Part shown: positions 43,355-53,078 of the stretch, piece after piece | Layout: every line of letters begins with the position of its first letter | Numbering within the stretch: the stretch's first letter is position 1 | Origin: an uncultured Bacteroidota bacterium | GTDB taxonomy: Bacteria > Bacteroidota > Bacteroidia > Chitinophagales > Chitinophagaceae | Length of the DNA: 64,000 bases | Assembly (NCBI GenBank): GCA_903958045.1 | Contig: CAJBRT010000190.1 | Span: forward strand, 29,718-93,717 | Direction: 5' to 3' | Position numbers and translations under genes: made by a program | The notes under the pieces: generated by a model | Database searches by the model: none | The model's input: only the letters and a program-made list of their open reading frames with translations | What the model was told of the DNA's origin: nothing

Positions 43355-44383
43355 TTGAAAAAACTAGTACAAACAACCATTGCAGTTGCAGGAATTTTCC
43401 TGTTTACTGCTTGCGCAAATAACAATAGCGCACCAACAATCGCCGAGTTTTTAGGACCTAAAGATTCAGGTGTTCAGGAGGCGGGTATCAAAATGATTCC
43501 GGTTAAAACCCCCGTAGGCACTTTTAAAGTTTGGACCAAAAGCATTGGTAACAGCGACCGCGTAAAAGTATTGTTACTTCACGGCGGACCAGCCATGACG
43601 CACGAATACATGGAGTGCTTTGAAAGTTTTTTACCGGCACAGGGCTATGAAATTATTGAGTACGATCAGTTGGGTTCTTTTTATAGCGACCAACCCAAAG
43701 ATAGTAGCCTATGGACCATCGACCGTTTTGTAGATGAAGTAGAACAAGTGCGCGTGGCACTCAATTTAACCAAAGACAATTTTTACATCATTGGAAATTC
43801 ATGGGGTAGCATGCTTGCCATCGAATACGCATTAAAATACCAACAGCATATTAAAGGCATGGTGATTGGCAACATGATGGCCAGCATTCCTGATTATGCA
43901 AATTATAATAAAGTGCTCCGCAAAGAAATGCGCCCCTCACTAGTAGACTCTTTACAAAACTATGAGGCAAAAGGAATGTATAAAGACCCTACGTATACAT
44001 CGCTTGTATTTAGTGAATTTTATACCAAACACCTGTGCCGTTTACCCGAGTGGCCAAATTCTGTAATGCGCTCACTACAACACGTAAACGAAGAAATTTA
44101 TGTGATGATGCAGGGTCATTCTGAATTTACAGTGAGTGGACGTATTGTAAATTGGGACCGCAAAAAAGACCTCGCTTCTATTAAAGTGCCAACGCTTACA
44201 GTGGGGGCAAAGTATGACACGATGGATCCAGAACACATGAAATGGATGAGTACACAATTTCCAAATGGTCAATATTTATATTGTCCAAACGGAAGCCACC
44301 TTGCTATGTGGGATGATCAAAAAGTTTATATGGATGGCGTTATTAATTTTATAAAATCTGTAGACCAAGGAAAAACAAAATAA
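43355..44383 (+). CDS. Alpha/beta hydrolase, proline iminopeptidase-like lipoprotein
   Basis: A 342-residue protein starting at a TTG codon (the only start fitting the signal peptide MKKLVQTTIAVAGIFLFTAC, lipobox FTAC). The hydrolase fold has the oxyanion HGGPAMTHEY, YDQLGSFYSD, the nucleophile elbow GNSWGSML, and late catalytic Asp/His candidates (VGAKYDTMDPEH and NGSHLAMWD). This pattern matches the S33 proline iminopeptidase family, acting in the envelope on N-terminal Pro peptides. It lies 10 nt upstream of the amidohydrolase genes in the same direction. Confidence 0.87.
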   Translation: MKKLVQTTIAVAGIFLFTACANNNSAPTIAEFLGPKDSGVQEAGIKMIPVKTPVGTFKVWTKSIGNSDRVKVLLLHGGPAMTHEYMECFESFLPAQGYEIIEYDQLGSFYSDQPKDSSLWTIDRFVDEVEQVRVALNLTKDNFYIIGNSWGSMLAIEYALKYQQHIKGMVIGNMMASIPDYANYNKVLRKEMRPSLVDSLQNYEAKGMYKDPTYTSLVFSEFYTKHLCRLPEWPNSVMRSLQHVNEEIYVMMQGHSEFTVSGRIVNWDRKKDLASIKVPTLTVGAKYDTMDPEHMKWMSTQFPNGQYLYCPNGSHLAMWDDQKVYMDGVINFIKSVDQGKTK

Positions 44384-44393
44384 AACAACAAGT

Positions 44394-47300
44394 ATGAAAA
44401 AAATCTGCCTGATGTTTGTTGGGTTACTGCTATTAAATTTTGTGCAGGCTCAAGAAACCTTTCAAGTAAACGGCGTTGGCGATAAGCGCGACGGCTGTTA
44501 CGCATTTACAAATGCAACCATTGTAAAAGATGCGCAAACCACCATTAAAAATGCAACGCTCGTTATTAGAGACGGAAAAATTGTTGCAGTAGGCGAAGGT
44601 GTTGCCGTTCCAGCAGACGCTGTGGTGGTAGACTGTAAAGACAAGTTTATTTATCCATCATTTATTGATGCCTACACCGATTATGGTATGCCACAACAAC
44701 AGCGTGCACAAGCAGCTTTTAGTTTTGGCGGACCTAGTCAATTAACCAACAACCAAAAAGGTGCGTATGGTTGGAACCAAGCTTTAAAATCTGATGTAGA
44801 AGGGCACAAGCTTTTTTCGGTAGATGATGCGAGAGCAAAATCATTTAGAGAAACAGGATTTGGTACCGTACTTACCCACCAAAAAGATGGTATTGTGAGA
44901 GGAACCGGAGCAGTAGTAGCGCTTGCAAACAACAAAGATAATTTTGTGGTTGTTAAAGAAAAAGCAGCTTCATTACTTTCATTCAATAAAGGTACTTCAA
45001 CACAAACCTATCCAAGTTCATTAATGGGTTCTATCGCTTTACTGCGTCAAACCTATTTAGACGCGGCTTGGTATAAGAACAATCCTGCTGCTACGGGCTT
45101 ACAAGGCGATGGCGTAAATATTACGCTTCAGTCATTTAATGCAAATGCGGGTCTTCCTCAAATTTTTGATCCTGCCGATAGAGGTGCTGGTGATGTTTGG
45201 GGTGTAATGCGCGCAGACCGCATTGGGGATGAGTTTGGTGTACAATATATTATTAAAGCAACCGGTAAAGAATACCAAAGAATTAAAGAAGTGGCTGCAA
45301 CAAAAGCACCACTGATTGTAAACTTAAATTTCCCAGTGGCTATGGATGTGGAAGATCCTGCTGATGCAAGACTTGTTTCTTTACAAGACATGAAGCACTG
45401 GGAACTAGCACCAACCAACCCAGGTGCAATTGAAAAAGCAGGTATTCCGTTTTGCTTAACAAGCTCAGATTTAAGAGATGCTAAATCATTTTTATCGAGC
45501 GTAAGAAAAGCAATTGAAAATGGTTTATCAGAAAAAGCAGCGATGGACGCACTTACAAAAACACCAGCCACTTGGTTTGGTGTATATGATAAAGTAGGTA
45601 GCATCGAAACTGGTAAATTAGCCAACTTTATAATCACAACAGGTCCTGTTTTTGCAGAAAAAACAACCTTATTACAAAACTGGGTATTAGGTGAAAAGCA
45701 CGCTGTTAACGAATCTGCATGGACAAGCGTGAACGGTAACTATACCCTCACATTACACTCAGCAACACCACAAACATTTGCTTTCGAAATTAAAAGTAAC
45801 AACAGCGCAACCGTTATTGCAAAAGATACGGTAGCTGCTACATTTAGTTACGATGGTAAAGTGGTGAAGTTTTCTTTTGCTCCAGAAAAACGTTCTCGTA
45901 ACAATATTAGATTTACCGGTTTTAACGCAGGTAACACTTTTAATGGTACAGCACAAGACGCCGAAGGAAATAATTTTACTTGGACTGCTGTATATGCTTC
46001 TGCATCTAAGCCTGACACTGCTTCAAATGCAGGTGGCCGTGGACGTATGGGTGCAGGTGGATTTGGCGGTGGCGCTGGTGCTCCTGGCAAAATGGGAAAA
46101 GTGACTTTTCCTATGATGGGCTTTGGTGTAGATTCTTTACAAACCAACGCACAAGTTTATTTAATTAAAAACGCTACCGTTTGGACTTCAGAAAAAGAAG
46201 GCATTTTACAACAAACAGACGTGCTCGTTAAAAACGGTAAGATTGCGAAAGTGGGCAAAAACTTATCGGATGCAAGCGCAAAAATTATTGATGCTACCGG
46301 CAAACACGTAACAGCGGGTATTATTGATGAGCACTCGCATATTGCTTCTGCTTCTACCAACGAAGGTGGACAAAGCGTAACATCAGAAGTGCGTATTCAG
46401 GATAATATCAACCCAGACGATATTGATATTTACCGTCAATTAAGTGGTGGTGTTACAACCTCTCATATTTTACACGGTTCTGCAAATACCATTGGTGGTC
46501 AAACGCAGTTAATTAAATTAAGATGGGGCGCAGATGACGCGGGCTTATTGTTTAAAGGCGCTGATCCATTTATCAAATTTGCACTTGGTGAAAACGTAAA
46601 ACGTACGTCTTCTACTCAAGGAAACAACCGTTACCCAGACACTAGAATGGGCGTAGAACAAGTGTTAAACGATGCGTTTGCAAGAGCAAAAGCCTATGAA
46701 GCAGCCCTTGCACAAAACCCGGCTACTAGACGTGATTTAGAATTAGACGCGCTGGTAGAAATCATGAATAAAAAACGTTTTATCACTTGTCACTCTTATG
46801 TGCAAAGTGAAATTACAGCAACTATGCGTGTTGCAGAAAAGTATGGTTTTAAAATCAACACCTTCACACATATTTTAGAAGGCTATAAAGTAGCGGATAA
46901 AATGAAAGCACATGGTGTAGCTGCATCAACGTTTTCTGATTGGTGGGCGTACAAAGTGGAGGTTACAGATGCCATCCCTTACAACGCTGCTATCATGACA
47001 AAAGTTGGTTTAAATGTTGCGATCAATTCTGATGATGCAGAAATGGCGCGCCGATTAAATCAAGAAGCTGCAAAGAGTGTAAAATATGGTGGTCTCACCG
47101 AAGAAGAGGCGCTTAAAATGGTGACGATTAATCCTGCTAAAATGTTACACGTTGACAGCAAAGTAGGAAGTATCAAAGCTGGTAAAGACGCTGATCTTGT
47201 GGTATGGAGCGATAACCCACTTAGTATTTATGCGAAAGCAGAAAAAACAATGGTAGATGGTATCGTTTATTTTGACCGCGAAAAAGATGCGCAAATGCGT

Positions 47301-47486
47301 AAGCAAGTACAAGCAGAACGCAGCCGCTTAATTGCAAAAATGGCCGGCGAAAAAAGAGCGGGAAGACCAACCATACCAGCGGCTCCAAGCTATAAAGAAG
47401 TGCATATTTGCAACGACCACTCTCATAAATTAGGTATGCTTGAAATAGAAGGTGAAGAAGTGGCAAACCAAAACGATAACAAATAA
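44394..47486 (+). CDS. Large secreted tandem amidohydrolase
   Basis: A 1030-residue exported protein (signal peptide ending VQAQ) with two amidohydrolase units. The N-terminal unit (about 25-430) has the entry beta-sandwich and FIDAYTDYG at 90-98, where family members carry the metal-binding HxH; the ligands are missing. A beta-rich linker with a Gly-rich segment (about 545-570) follows. The C-terminal unit (about 590-1000) keeps metal ligands: H647 and H649 (DEHSHIA), ITCHSYVQSE, NTFTHILEG and INSDDAEM. It resembles imidazolonepropionase-like enzymes. The substrate is unknown; a peptide or cyclic amide is possible. Confidence 0.85.
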   Translation: MKKICLMFVGLLLLNFVQAQETFQVNGVGDKRDGCYAFTNATIVKDAQTTIKNATLVIRDGKIVAVGEGVAVPADAVVVDCKDKFIYPSFIDAYTDYGMPQQQRAQAAFSFGGPSQLTNNQKGAYGWNQALKSDVEGHKLFSVDDARAKSFRETGFGTVLTHQKDGIVRGTGAVVALANNKDNFVVVKEKAASLLSFNKGTSTQTYPSSLMGSIALLRQTYLDAAWYKNNPAATGLQGDGVNITLQSFNANAGLPQIFDPADRGAGDVWGVMRADRIGDEFGVQYIIKATGKEYQRIKEVAATKAPLIVNLNFPVAMDVEDPADARLVSLQDMKHWELAPTNPGAIEKAGIPFCLTSSDLRDAKSFLSSVRKAIENGLSEKAAMDALTKTPATWFGVYDKVGSIETGKLANFIITTGPVFAEKTTLLQNWVLGEKHAVNESAWTSVNGNYTLTLHSATPQTFAFEIKSNNSATVIAKDTVAATFSYDGKVVKFSFAPEKRSRNNIRFTGFNAGNTFNGTAQDAEGNNFTWTAVYASASKPDTASNAGGRGRMGAGGFGGGAGAPGKMGKVTFPMMGFGVDSLQTNAQVYLIKNATVWTSEKEGILQQTDVLVKNGKIAKVGKNLSDASAKIIDATGKHVTAGIIDEHSHIASASTNEGGQSVTSEVRIQDNINPDDIDIYRQLSGGVTTSHILHGSANTIGGQTQLIKLRWGADDAGLLFKGADPFIKFALGENVKRTSSTQGNNRYPDTRMGVEQVLNDAFARAKAYEAALAQNPATRRDLELDALVEIMNKKRFITCHSYVQSEITATMRVAEKYGFKINTFTHILEGYKVADKMKAHGVAASTFSDWWAYKVEVTDAIPYNAAIMTKVGLNVAINSDDAEMARRLNQEAAKSVKYGGLTEEEALKMVTINPAKMLHVDSKVGSIKAGKDADLVVWSDNPLSIYAKAEKTMVDGIVYFDREKDAQMRKQVQAERSRLIAKMAGEKRAGRPTIPAAPSYKEVHICNDHSHKLGMLEIEGEEVANQNDNK

Positions 47487-47497
47487 ACTGTAGCGAC

Positions 47498-48808
47498 ATG
47501 AAAAAAATAATAGTTACACTTAGCGCGCTCGTATCATTCACTGCTGCAGTATTTGCACAAGATGATGTTTACCCAGCCGCAAAACAAAATAAAAAAACAG
47601 CCATTGTGGGTGCTACCGTGCACGTAGGTAATGGTCAGGTTATAGAAAACGGTACCGTTGTTTTTGACAATGGAAAAATCGTGTATGCTGGCGACGCAGC
47701 AGCTGCGCCAAAAGCAGAAAACACCATTGATGCAAAAGGCAAACAGGTATATCCAGGTTTAATTTTACCCTCTTCTAATTTAGGTTTACAAGAAATTACT
47801 GGCGTTAGAGGTAGCACCGATATCAATGAAATTGGTGAGTTTAACCCAAGTGTACGTAGCATCGCAGCGTATAAAGCAGAGTCTGTTATTATCAATACTT
47901 TACGGTTAAATGGTATTTTACTTGCACACACCATTCCTGGCGGCCAACTTATTGCTGGTCAATCATCGGTGGTGCAATTAGATGCATGGAACTTCGAAGA
48001 CGCAGCGTACAAAACAGATATGGGTATGCATTTTTACATGCCTAGCTTATTATCTAGAGGCGGAGGACGCGGTTTTGGCCGTGGCTTTGGCGGTGCCCCA
48101 GCAGGAGATCCTATCAAAGAAGCACTAGATAAAATTGAAAGCGTAAAAGCTATTTTTAGAGAAGCGAAAGCGTATCACCAAAAAGGAGCTGACAAACAAA
48201 TCAATTTGAAACTAGAAGCAACCAAAGGTTTATTTAACCGCACACAAAAATTATTTGTGCACTGCGATCAAATAAAACAAATGATTGTAGCGATTGATTT
48301 TGTAAAAGAATTTGGTTTTGATGTAGTGTTAGTAGGTGCAAGCGAAAGCTGGCAAATTGCGGATTTGTTAAAAGCCAACAATATTGCTGTTATCTTAACA
48401 CAAGAACATAGTTTACCCACTACCGATGATGATGATATCGATCAACCGTATAAAGCAGCAAGCGTTCTACAAAAAGCTGGCGTTTTATTTTGCTTAAACG
48501 ATGACGATCCTCAAAACCGCGGTAGAAATCTGATGTTTAACGCTGGAACCGCTGCTGCATATGGGTTAGGTAAAGAAGGCGCTCTTCAAGCCATTACCTT
48601 AAATGCTGCGAAAATTTTAGGGGTAGCTGATAAAACAGGTACCCTAGAAGTGGGGAAAGACGCTAATATCGTAATCAGCGAAGGCGATATTTTAGACATG
48701 AAGTCTAGTATTATTACCGATGCATTTATACAAGGCCGCGCGGTTGCAATAACAAGCAAGCACAAGCAGTTGTATGACCGTTACAAGCATAAGTACGAGA
48801 TTAAATAA
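47498..48808 (+). CDS. Secreted amidohydrolase homologue lacking metal ligands
   Basis: A 436-residue exported protein (signal peptide ending AVFA) related to the N-terminal unit of the preceding gene. It has the beta-sandwich entry (AIVGATVHVGNGQVIENGTVVFDNGK) and the exit LGVADKTGTLEVGKDANIVI. The position of the HxH motif reads LILPSSNLGL (88-97), so no metal site is evident. A Gly-rich stretch RGGGRGFGRGFGG is near residue 187. It lies 11 nt downstream of the 1030-residue gene, so the two probably work as a complex or pair, this one possibly non-catalytic. Confidence 0.83.
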   Translation: MKKIIVTLSALVSFTAAVFAQDDVYPAAKQNKKTAIVGATVHVGNGQVIENGTVVFDNGKIVYAGDAAAAPKAENTIDAKGKQVYPGLILPSSNLGLQEITGVRGSTDINEIGEFNPSVRSIAAYKAESVIINTLRLNGILLAHTIPGGQLIAGQSSVVQLDAWNFEDAAYKTDMGMHFYMPSLLSRGGGRGFGRGFGGAPAGDPIKEALDKIESVKAIFREAKAYHQKGADKQINLKLEATKGLFNRTQKLFVHCDQIKQMIVAIDFVKEFGFDVVLVGASESWQIADLLKANNIAVILTQEHSLPTTDDDDIDQPYKAASVLQKAGVLFCLNDDDPQNRGRNLMFNAGTAAAYGLGKEGALQAITLNAAKILGVADKTGTLEVGKDANIVISEGDILDMKSSIITDAFIQGRAVAITSKHKQLYDRYKHKYEIK

Positions 48809-48826
48809 AGAGTTCAATCCCTTATC

Positions 48827-48855
48827 AAAACCCCGGCAAAACGCCGGGGTTTTTT
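48827..48855 (+). terminator. Rho-independent terminator after the amidohydrolase genes
   Basis: CCCCGGC (48831-48837) and GCCGGGG (48843-48849) form a 7-bp GC stem with a 5-nt loop, flanked by AAAA and TTTTTT. It ends directly before the polA promoter. Confidence 0.92.
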
Positions 48856-48856
48856 G

Positions 48857-48864
48857 TAACTTTA
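48857..48864 (+). promoter_or_regulatory. Candidate -7 promoter element (TAACTTTA) of polA
   Basis: One mismatch to TAnnTTTG, 4 nt upstream of the polA ATG, immediately after the preceding terminator's T-run. The short spacing resembles that of mnmG and the GH3 gene. Confidence 0.4.
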
Positions 48865-48868
48865 CGCC

Positions 48869-51772
48869 ATGGCTAAAAAACTTTTTTTGTTGGATGCGCT
48901 CGCACTTATTTATAGAGCGTATTATGGACTGATTAGAAATCCACGCATTACCTCTAAAGGAAAAAACACCAATGCGCAATTTGGATTTACCAACACATTA
49001 ATTGATTTAATCAACAAAGAAAAGCCAACGCATATTGCCGTTTGTTTTGATACACACGCCCCTACCGAACGTCACACTGACTTTACTGAATACAAAGCCA
49101 ATAGACAAGAAGCCCCCGAAGATTTAATTGATTCTATTCCTGAAATTCAGCGAATTATTAGGGCTTTTAATATTCCAGTAATGGAACTCGATGGCTATGA
49201 AGCTGATGACGTAATTGGGACCCTTGCTTGGCAGGCCGCTGACAAAGGCTACGAAGTGTACATGGTAACCCCCGACAAAGATTATGGCCAGTTACTGATT
49301 CATCCGGGCGTATATATGTATAAGCCTCCATTTATGGGTAACGCCGCAGAAATTTTAGACGCACAAAAAATATGTGAGAAGTGGGATATCGCCCGCGTAG
49401 AGCAGGTGGTAGACATGCTAGGTTTAATGGGCGACGCCGTAGATAATATTCCGGGTATTATGGGTGTGGGTGAAAAAACCGCAGCTAAACTTTTAAAAGA
49501 ATACGATACCCTCGAAAACGTATTAGCCAATGCGCACAATATTAAAGGCGCCATGGGTGAAAAAATTAGAAAAGGTGTAGACGACGCGATTATGAGTAAA
49601 AAGCTCGCTAAAATTATCACCGACGTTCCGGTAAGTTTTCATGAAGAAGATTTTGCACTCTCTCCTATTAATAAAGAAGCCCTCGCTGAAATTTTTGTTG
49701 AGCTTGAATTTAAAACACTCGGTAAAAGAATTTTAGGTGATGATTTTAACGCCTATATGCCTGCACCAGAAGGCGTACAAACAGATTTGTTTGGCAACGA
49801 AGTGGTAGCTGCTCCTTCTAAAAAATCAAGCGCAGCAAATACGGGCGCTAACCCTGGCGCACAAGGCGCCTCGGCGAGTGCGGGTTCTATGGAAGCCGCC
49901 GAAGCCGTGGGGAACGCCGGTGAAGAAGCAGAACAGCGCGGAATGATTGCTGATAAAAATATTACCAATACACCGCACCAATATATTTGTGTTGAAACAG
50001 AAGCTGCATTAAAATCACTTGCGGAGCAGTTACTAATTGCCACCGAAATTTGTTTTGATACAGAAACCACTGGAACCGATGCCAACAATGTAGAACTGGT
50101 AGGATTTAGTTTTTCAGAAAAACCAGGACAGGGTTATTATATTCCTTGCCCACCAGATGAGGCGGGTGCTAAAAAAATGCTTTCTTATTTTGACAAAGTA
50201 TTTGCAAAACAAGACCTCGTACTAATTGGACAAAACATAAAATACGATTTACTGGTACTAAAATGGTATGGCGTAGTTCCTGCAAATAAACTTTTTGATA
50301 CCATGCTGGCGCACTATGTAATTGAGCCAGAAGGCAGGCGCAGTATGGATTTACTCAGTGCTCAATATTTAGGATACGAGCCCGTACATATAGAAGCCCT
50401 CATTGGAAAAAAGGGAAAAAATCAGGGCAGTATGCGTGATGTGGCTGTAGAACAAATTACCGAATATGCTGCTGAAGACGCCGATATAACACTTCAATTA
50501 AAACAAGTTTTTGTTCCTTTATTAAAAGAAAAAGAAGTAGAGCGCGTTTTTGAAAATGTAGAAAATCCACTCGTGCGCGTACTTGCCGACATGGAATTTG
50601 AAGGCGTTAAAATTGATAACAACTTTTTAAACGAATACAGCAAATTATTAGAAGTAGACGCCAAGCAGTTTGAAGAAAATGTGTATGCAGCAGCAGGTGT
50701 TCGTTTTAATTTAGCATCACCCAAACAATTGGGTGAAGTTTTATTTGATAAATTAAAACTAGACCCTAAAGCAAAAAAAACAAAAACGGGTCAGTACGCT
50801 ACCGGCGAAGACGTGCTTCTAAAATTATCCAACCAGCATAAAATTGTAGATGACATTTTAGGATTTAGAGAGCTTACTAAATTAAAATCTACGTATGTAG
50901 ATGCGCTTCCGCTCATGATCAATCCAAAAACTGGACGCGTGCATACCAGTTATGCGCAGGCAGTGGCGGTAACGGGTCGTTTAAGTAGCACGAATCCCAA
51001 TTTGCAAAACATTCCTATCCGAACGGCGCGCGGTAGAGAAATTAGAAAAGCCTTTATTCCGCGTGAGCCGGGTCGTATACTCATGAGTGCCGACTATTCT
51101 CAAATAGAACTGCGTATTGTAGCAGCTATTAGTGGTGACCCTAACATGTGCGCGGCTTTTAAAGCCGGTATTGACATCCATACCGCTACTGCTGCCAAGG
51201 TATATGGCGTAGAAGTAGCAGATGTAACCAAAGAAATGCGTTACAAAGCCAAGAGTGTCAACTTTGGAATCATTTATGGACAGGGCGCTTTTGGGCTTGC
51301 CGATAATTTGGGCATCTCCAGAACCGAGGCCAAAGAAATCATTGACAACTACAAAAAGGAGTTTCCAAATATCCAGGGTTATATGGACGAGCAAGTGGCT
51401 CTCGCCAAAGAAAAGGGTTATGTAGAAACCCTGATGGGCCGTAAACGCTGGTTAAAAGATATCAATAGTAGCAACTTTACCGTTCGGGGTTTTGCGGAAA
51501 GAAACGCCATCAATTCACCTATACAGGGTACGGCTGCAGATATGATTAAGTTAGCCATGATTAAAGTGCACGCTCAAATGGGTGCCGGCAACTGGGGGTC
51601 TAAAATGATTTTACAAGTACACGATGAACTTGTGTTTGACGCGGTCCCAGCAGAGGCGGATGCACTTGAAAAATTGATTATTGAATGTATGACTACCGCT
51701 TTACCTTTGCCAAACGGTGTTCCAGTAGAAGCAGAAGTGGGAAAAGGCAACAACTGGTTAGAAGCACATTAA
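48869..51772 (+). CDS. polA: DNA polymerase I
   Basis: A 967-residue polymerase with all three activities: the 5' nuclease domain (about 1-300; DALALIYRAYYGL, DGYEADDVIGTLA, GVGEKTAAKLL), the 3'-5' exonuclease domain (about 375-560; FDTETTG near 396, IGQNIKYDLLVL, YAAEDADITLQL near 533) with its acidic residues intact, and the polymerase domain (motif A SADYSQIELR near 740, O-helix KSVNFGIIYGQGAFGLA, motif C QVHDELVFD near 916). A low-complexity Ala/Gly-rich linker of about 45 residues (315-360) lies between nuclease and exonuclease domains. Confidence 0.97.
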   Translation: MAKKLFLLDALALIYRAYYGLIRNPRITSKGKNTNAQFGFTNTLIDLINKEKPTHIAVCFDTHAPTERHTDFTEYKANRQEAPEDLIDSIPEIQRIIRAFNIPVMELDGYEADDVIGTLAWQAADKGYEVYMVTPDKDYGQLLIHPGVYMYKPPFMGNAAEILDAQKICEKWDIARVEQVVDMLGLMGDAVDNIPGIMGVGEKTAAKLLKEYDTLENVLANAHNIKGAMGEKIRKGVDDAIMSKKLAKIITDVPVSFHEEDFALSPINKEALAEIFVELEFKTLGKRILGDDFNAYMPAPEGVQTDLFGNEVVAAPSKKSSAANTGANPGAQGASASAGSMEAAEAVGNAGEEAEQRGMIADKNITNTPHQYICVETEAALKSLAEQLLIATEICFDTETTGTDANNVELVGFSFSEKPGQGYYIPCPPDEAGAKKMLSYFDKVFAKQDLVLIGQNIKYDLLVLKWYGVVPANKLFDTMLAHYVIEPEGRRSMDLLSAQYLGYEPVHIEALIGKKGKNQGSMRDVAVEQITEYAAEDADITLQLKQVFVPLLKEKEVERVFENVENPLVRVLADMEFEGVKIDNNFLNEYSKLLEVDAKQFEENVYAAAGVRFNLASPKQLGEVLFDKLKLDPKAKKTKTGQYATGEDVLLKLSNQHKIVDDILGFRELTKLKSTYVDALPLMINPKTGRVHTSYAQAVAVTGRLSSTNPNLQNIPIRTARGREIRKAFIPREPGRILMSADYSQIELRIVAAISGDPNMCAAFKAGIDIHTATAAKVYGVEVADVTKEMRYKAKSVNFGIIYGQGAFGLADNLGISRTEAKEIIDNYKKEFPNIQGYMDEQVALAKEKGYVETLMGRKRWLKDINSSNFTVRGFAERNAINSPIQGTAADMIKLAMIKVHAQMGAGNWGSKMILQVHDELVFDAVPAEADALEKLIIECMTTALPLPNGVPVEAEVGKGNNWLEAH

Positions 51773-51784
51773 TATAAGGTAGTT

Positions 51785-52561
51785 ATGGTGGCACAACTTT
51801 TATCATTTCGCTGGGATATTATGCCAGAAGCTTTTTTAAAAATTGGCTCTCGTTATTTTTTAGCGGCCGCCATTGCTTTTATTATTTTCTATGTTGTTTT
51901 TAAGCAACAGTTTTTCTATAAAAAAATTCAAAAGCGTTTTCCAAAAGTTCCAGACTATTTGCGTGAAGCAGGCTTTTCATTAAGCACTATGCTCATCTTT
52001 AGTTTTCTAATCATGCTATTAAATTCGTCACCGGTAGCAGAGCATACAACGCGTTATAAAGATATTAGTGAATATGGATGGGGCTATTATTTTTTAGCAT
52101 TTCCCATCATGTTTATACTGCATGATTTTTATTTTTATTGGGTACACCGACTCATGCACCACAAAACACTTTTCAAATATGTGCACCTCGTGCACCACCG
52201 CTCAACCAACCCCTCTCCTTGGGCTGCGTATGCGTTTCATCCGATAGAATCGGTATTAGAACACGGCATTGTGGTACTGTTTTATTTTATCATGCCCATT
52301 CATATTACACAACTAGCGATTTTCTTTTTATTCTCGATTGTATATAATGTATACGGACACCTGGGCTACGAATTATATCCGACTGGATTTCATAAAACTA
52401 AAATTGGCAGATGGATTAACACGTCTACCAACCACAATCAGCACCATCAATATTTTACAGGTAATTACGGGCTCTATACACTTGTGTGGGACCGCCTCTT
52501 CAATACAATTCGCGCAGATTACGATGATCGTTTTGTAGACGCTACTACGCGCAGTAAATAA
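51785..52561 (+). CDS. Sterol desaturase/fatty acid hydroxylase family membrane protein (second copy)
   Basis: A 258-residue membrane protein with three to four TM helices and the di-iron histidine motifs DFYFYWVHRLMHHKTLFKYVHLVHHRS, FHPIESVLEHG and NHNQHHQYFTG. It belongs to the same superfamily as the gene at 10869 but is clearly a different subgroup. It begins 12 nt after polA. It may hydroxylate a fatty acid or carotenoid; the substrate is unknown. Confidence 0.86.
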   Translation: MVAQLLSFRWDIMPEAFLKIGSRYFLAAAIAFIIFYVVFKQQFFYKKIQKRFPKVPDYLREAGFSLSTMLIFSFLIMLLNSSPVAEHTTRYKDISEYGWGYYFLAFPIMFILHDFYFYWVHRLMHHKTLFKYVHLVHHRSTNPSPWAAYAFHPIESVLEHGIVVLFYFIMPIHITQLAIFFLFSIVYNVYGHLGYELYPTGFHKTKIGRWINTSTNHNQHHQYFTGNYGLYTLVWDRLFNTIRADYDDRFVDATTRSK

Positions 52562-52562
52562 A

Positions 52563-53069
52563 TTATTTTTTCTTGTAGATAGGAACCGTGCTACATGGTT
52601 CGCCAAACATAATAGACTTTGTAACAGGCCTTAGTTTGTTGGTAATGCTTACATACGCAGCTGCCGGAATTTTAATATCACCACAGCCTTTTACCACCAC
52701 TCTTTTATCGGTGTAGTCTTCTGCGCTAATGGCTTCAATATTTTGAAGTAGTATCTTCTCTTGCAATGCCGCTTCTGTACCAAAAAACACCGTGTTGGCA
52801 TAAGGTGCAAGCGCAGACGCTATAAGCATATACGCCCACATAGGAATGATTGCATCGGCAGAGCAGGTGATCGCAACATCCGCATTTTGATACTGCGTCC
52901 AATCGGTGGCTGTTAGCGCTGCTCTAAAATCTTTTTCTTTTAAAATGAGGCCCATAAATAAATGATCCTTCACGTCAAAAACCATGATAGGCCCAGCCGG
53001 ATAATATTTTTCTAGGTCTAATGAAATTAAACCGCTCTCTTCTACTTTATTGATAATGGGTTCTGCCAT
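52563..53069 (-). CDS. DUF2480 family protein
   Basis: A 168-residue soluble protein of the DUF2480 family, as far as I recall restricted to Bacteroidota. The start MAEPIINKVEESGLISLDLE, the DVKDHLFMGLILKEKDFR block, SADAIIPMWAYMLIA and VVVKGCGDIKIPAAAYV are visible. No signal peptide and no known catalytic motif. It lies 9 nt downstream of rho in the same direction, suggesting co-transcription. The function is unknown. Confidence 0.85.
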   Translation of the reverse strand: MAEPIINKVEESGLISLDLEKYYPAGPIMVFDVKDHLFMGLILKEKDFRAALTATDWTQYQNADVAITCSADAIIPMWAYMLIASALAPYANTVFFGTEAALQEKILLQNIEAISAEDYTDKRVVVKGCGDIKIPAAAYVSITNKLRPVTKSIMFGEPCSTVPIYKKK

Positions 53070-53078
53070 AACAAAAAA

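Noticed and set aside
45990-46110. Gly-rich segment in the large amidohydrolase considered a frameshift or repeat expansion
   Set aside because: The frame is continuous and both flanking domains are in the same frame, so it is a linker.
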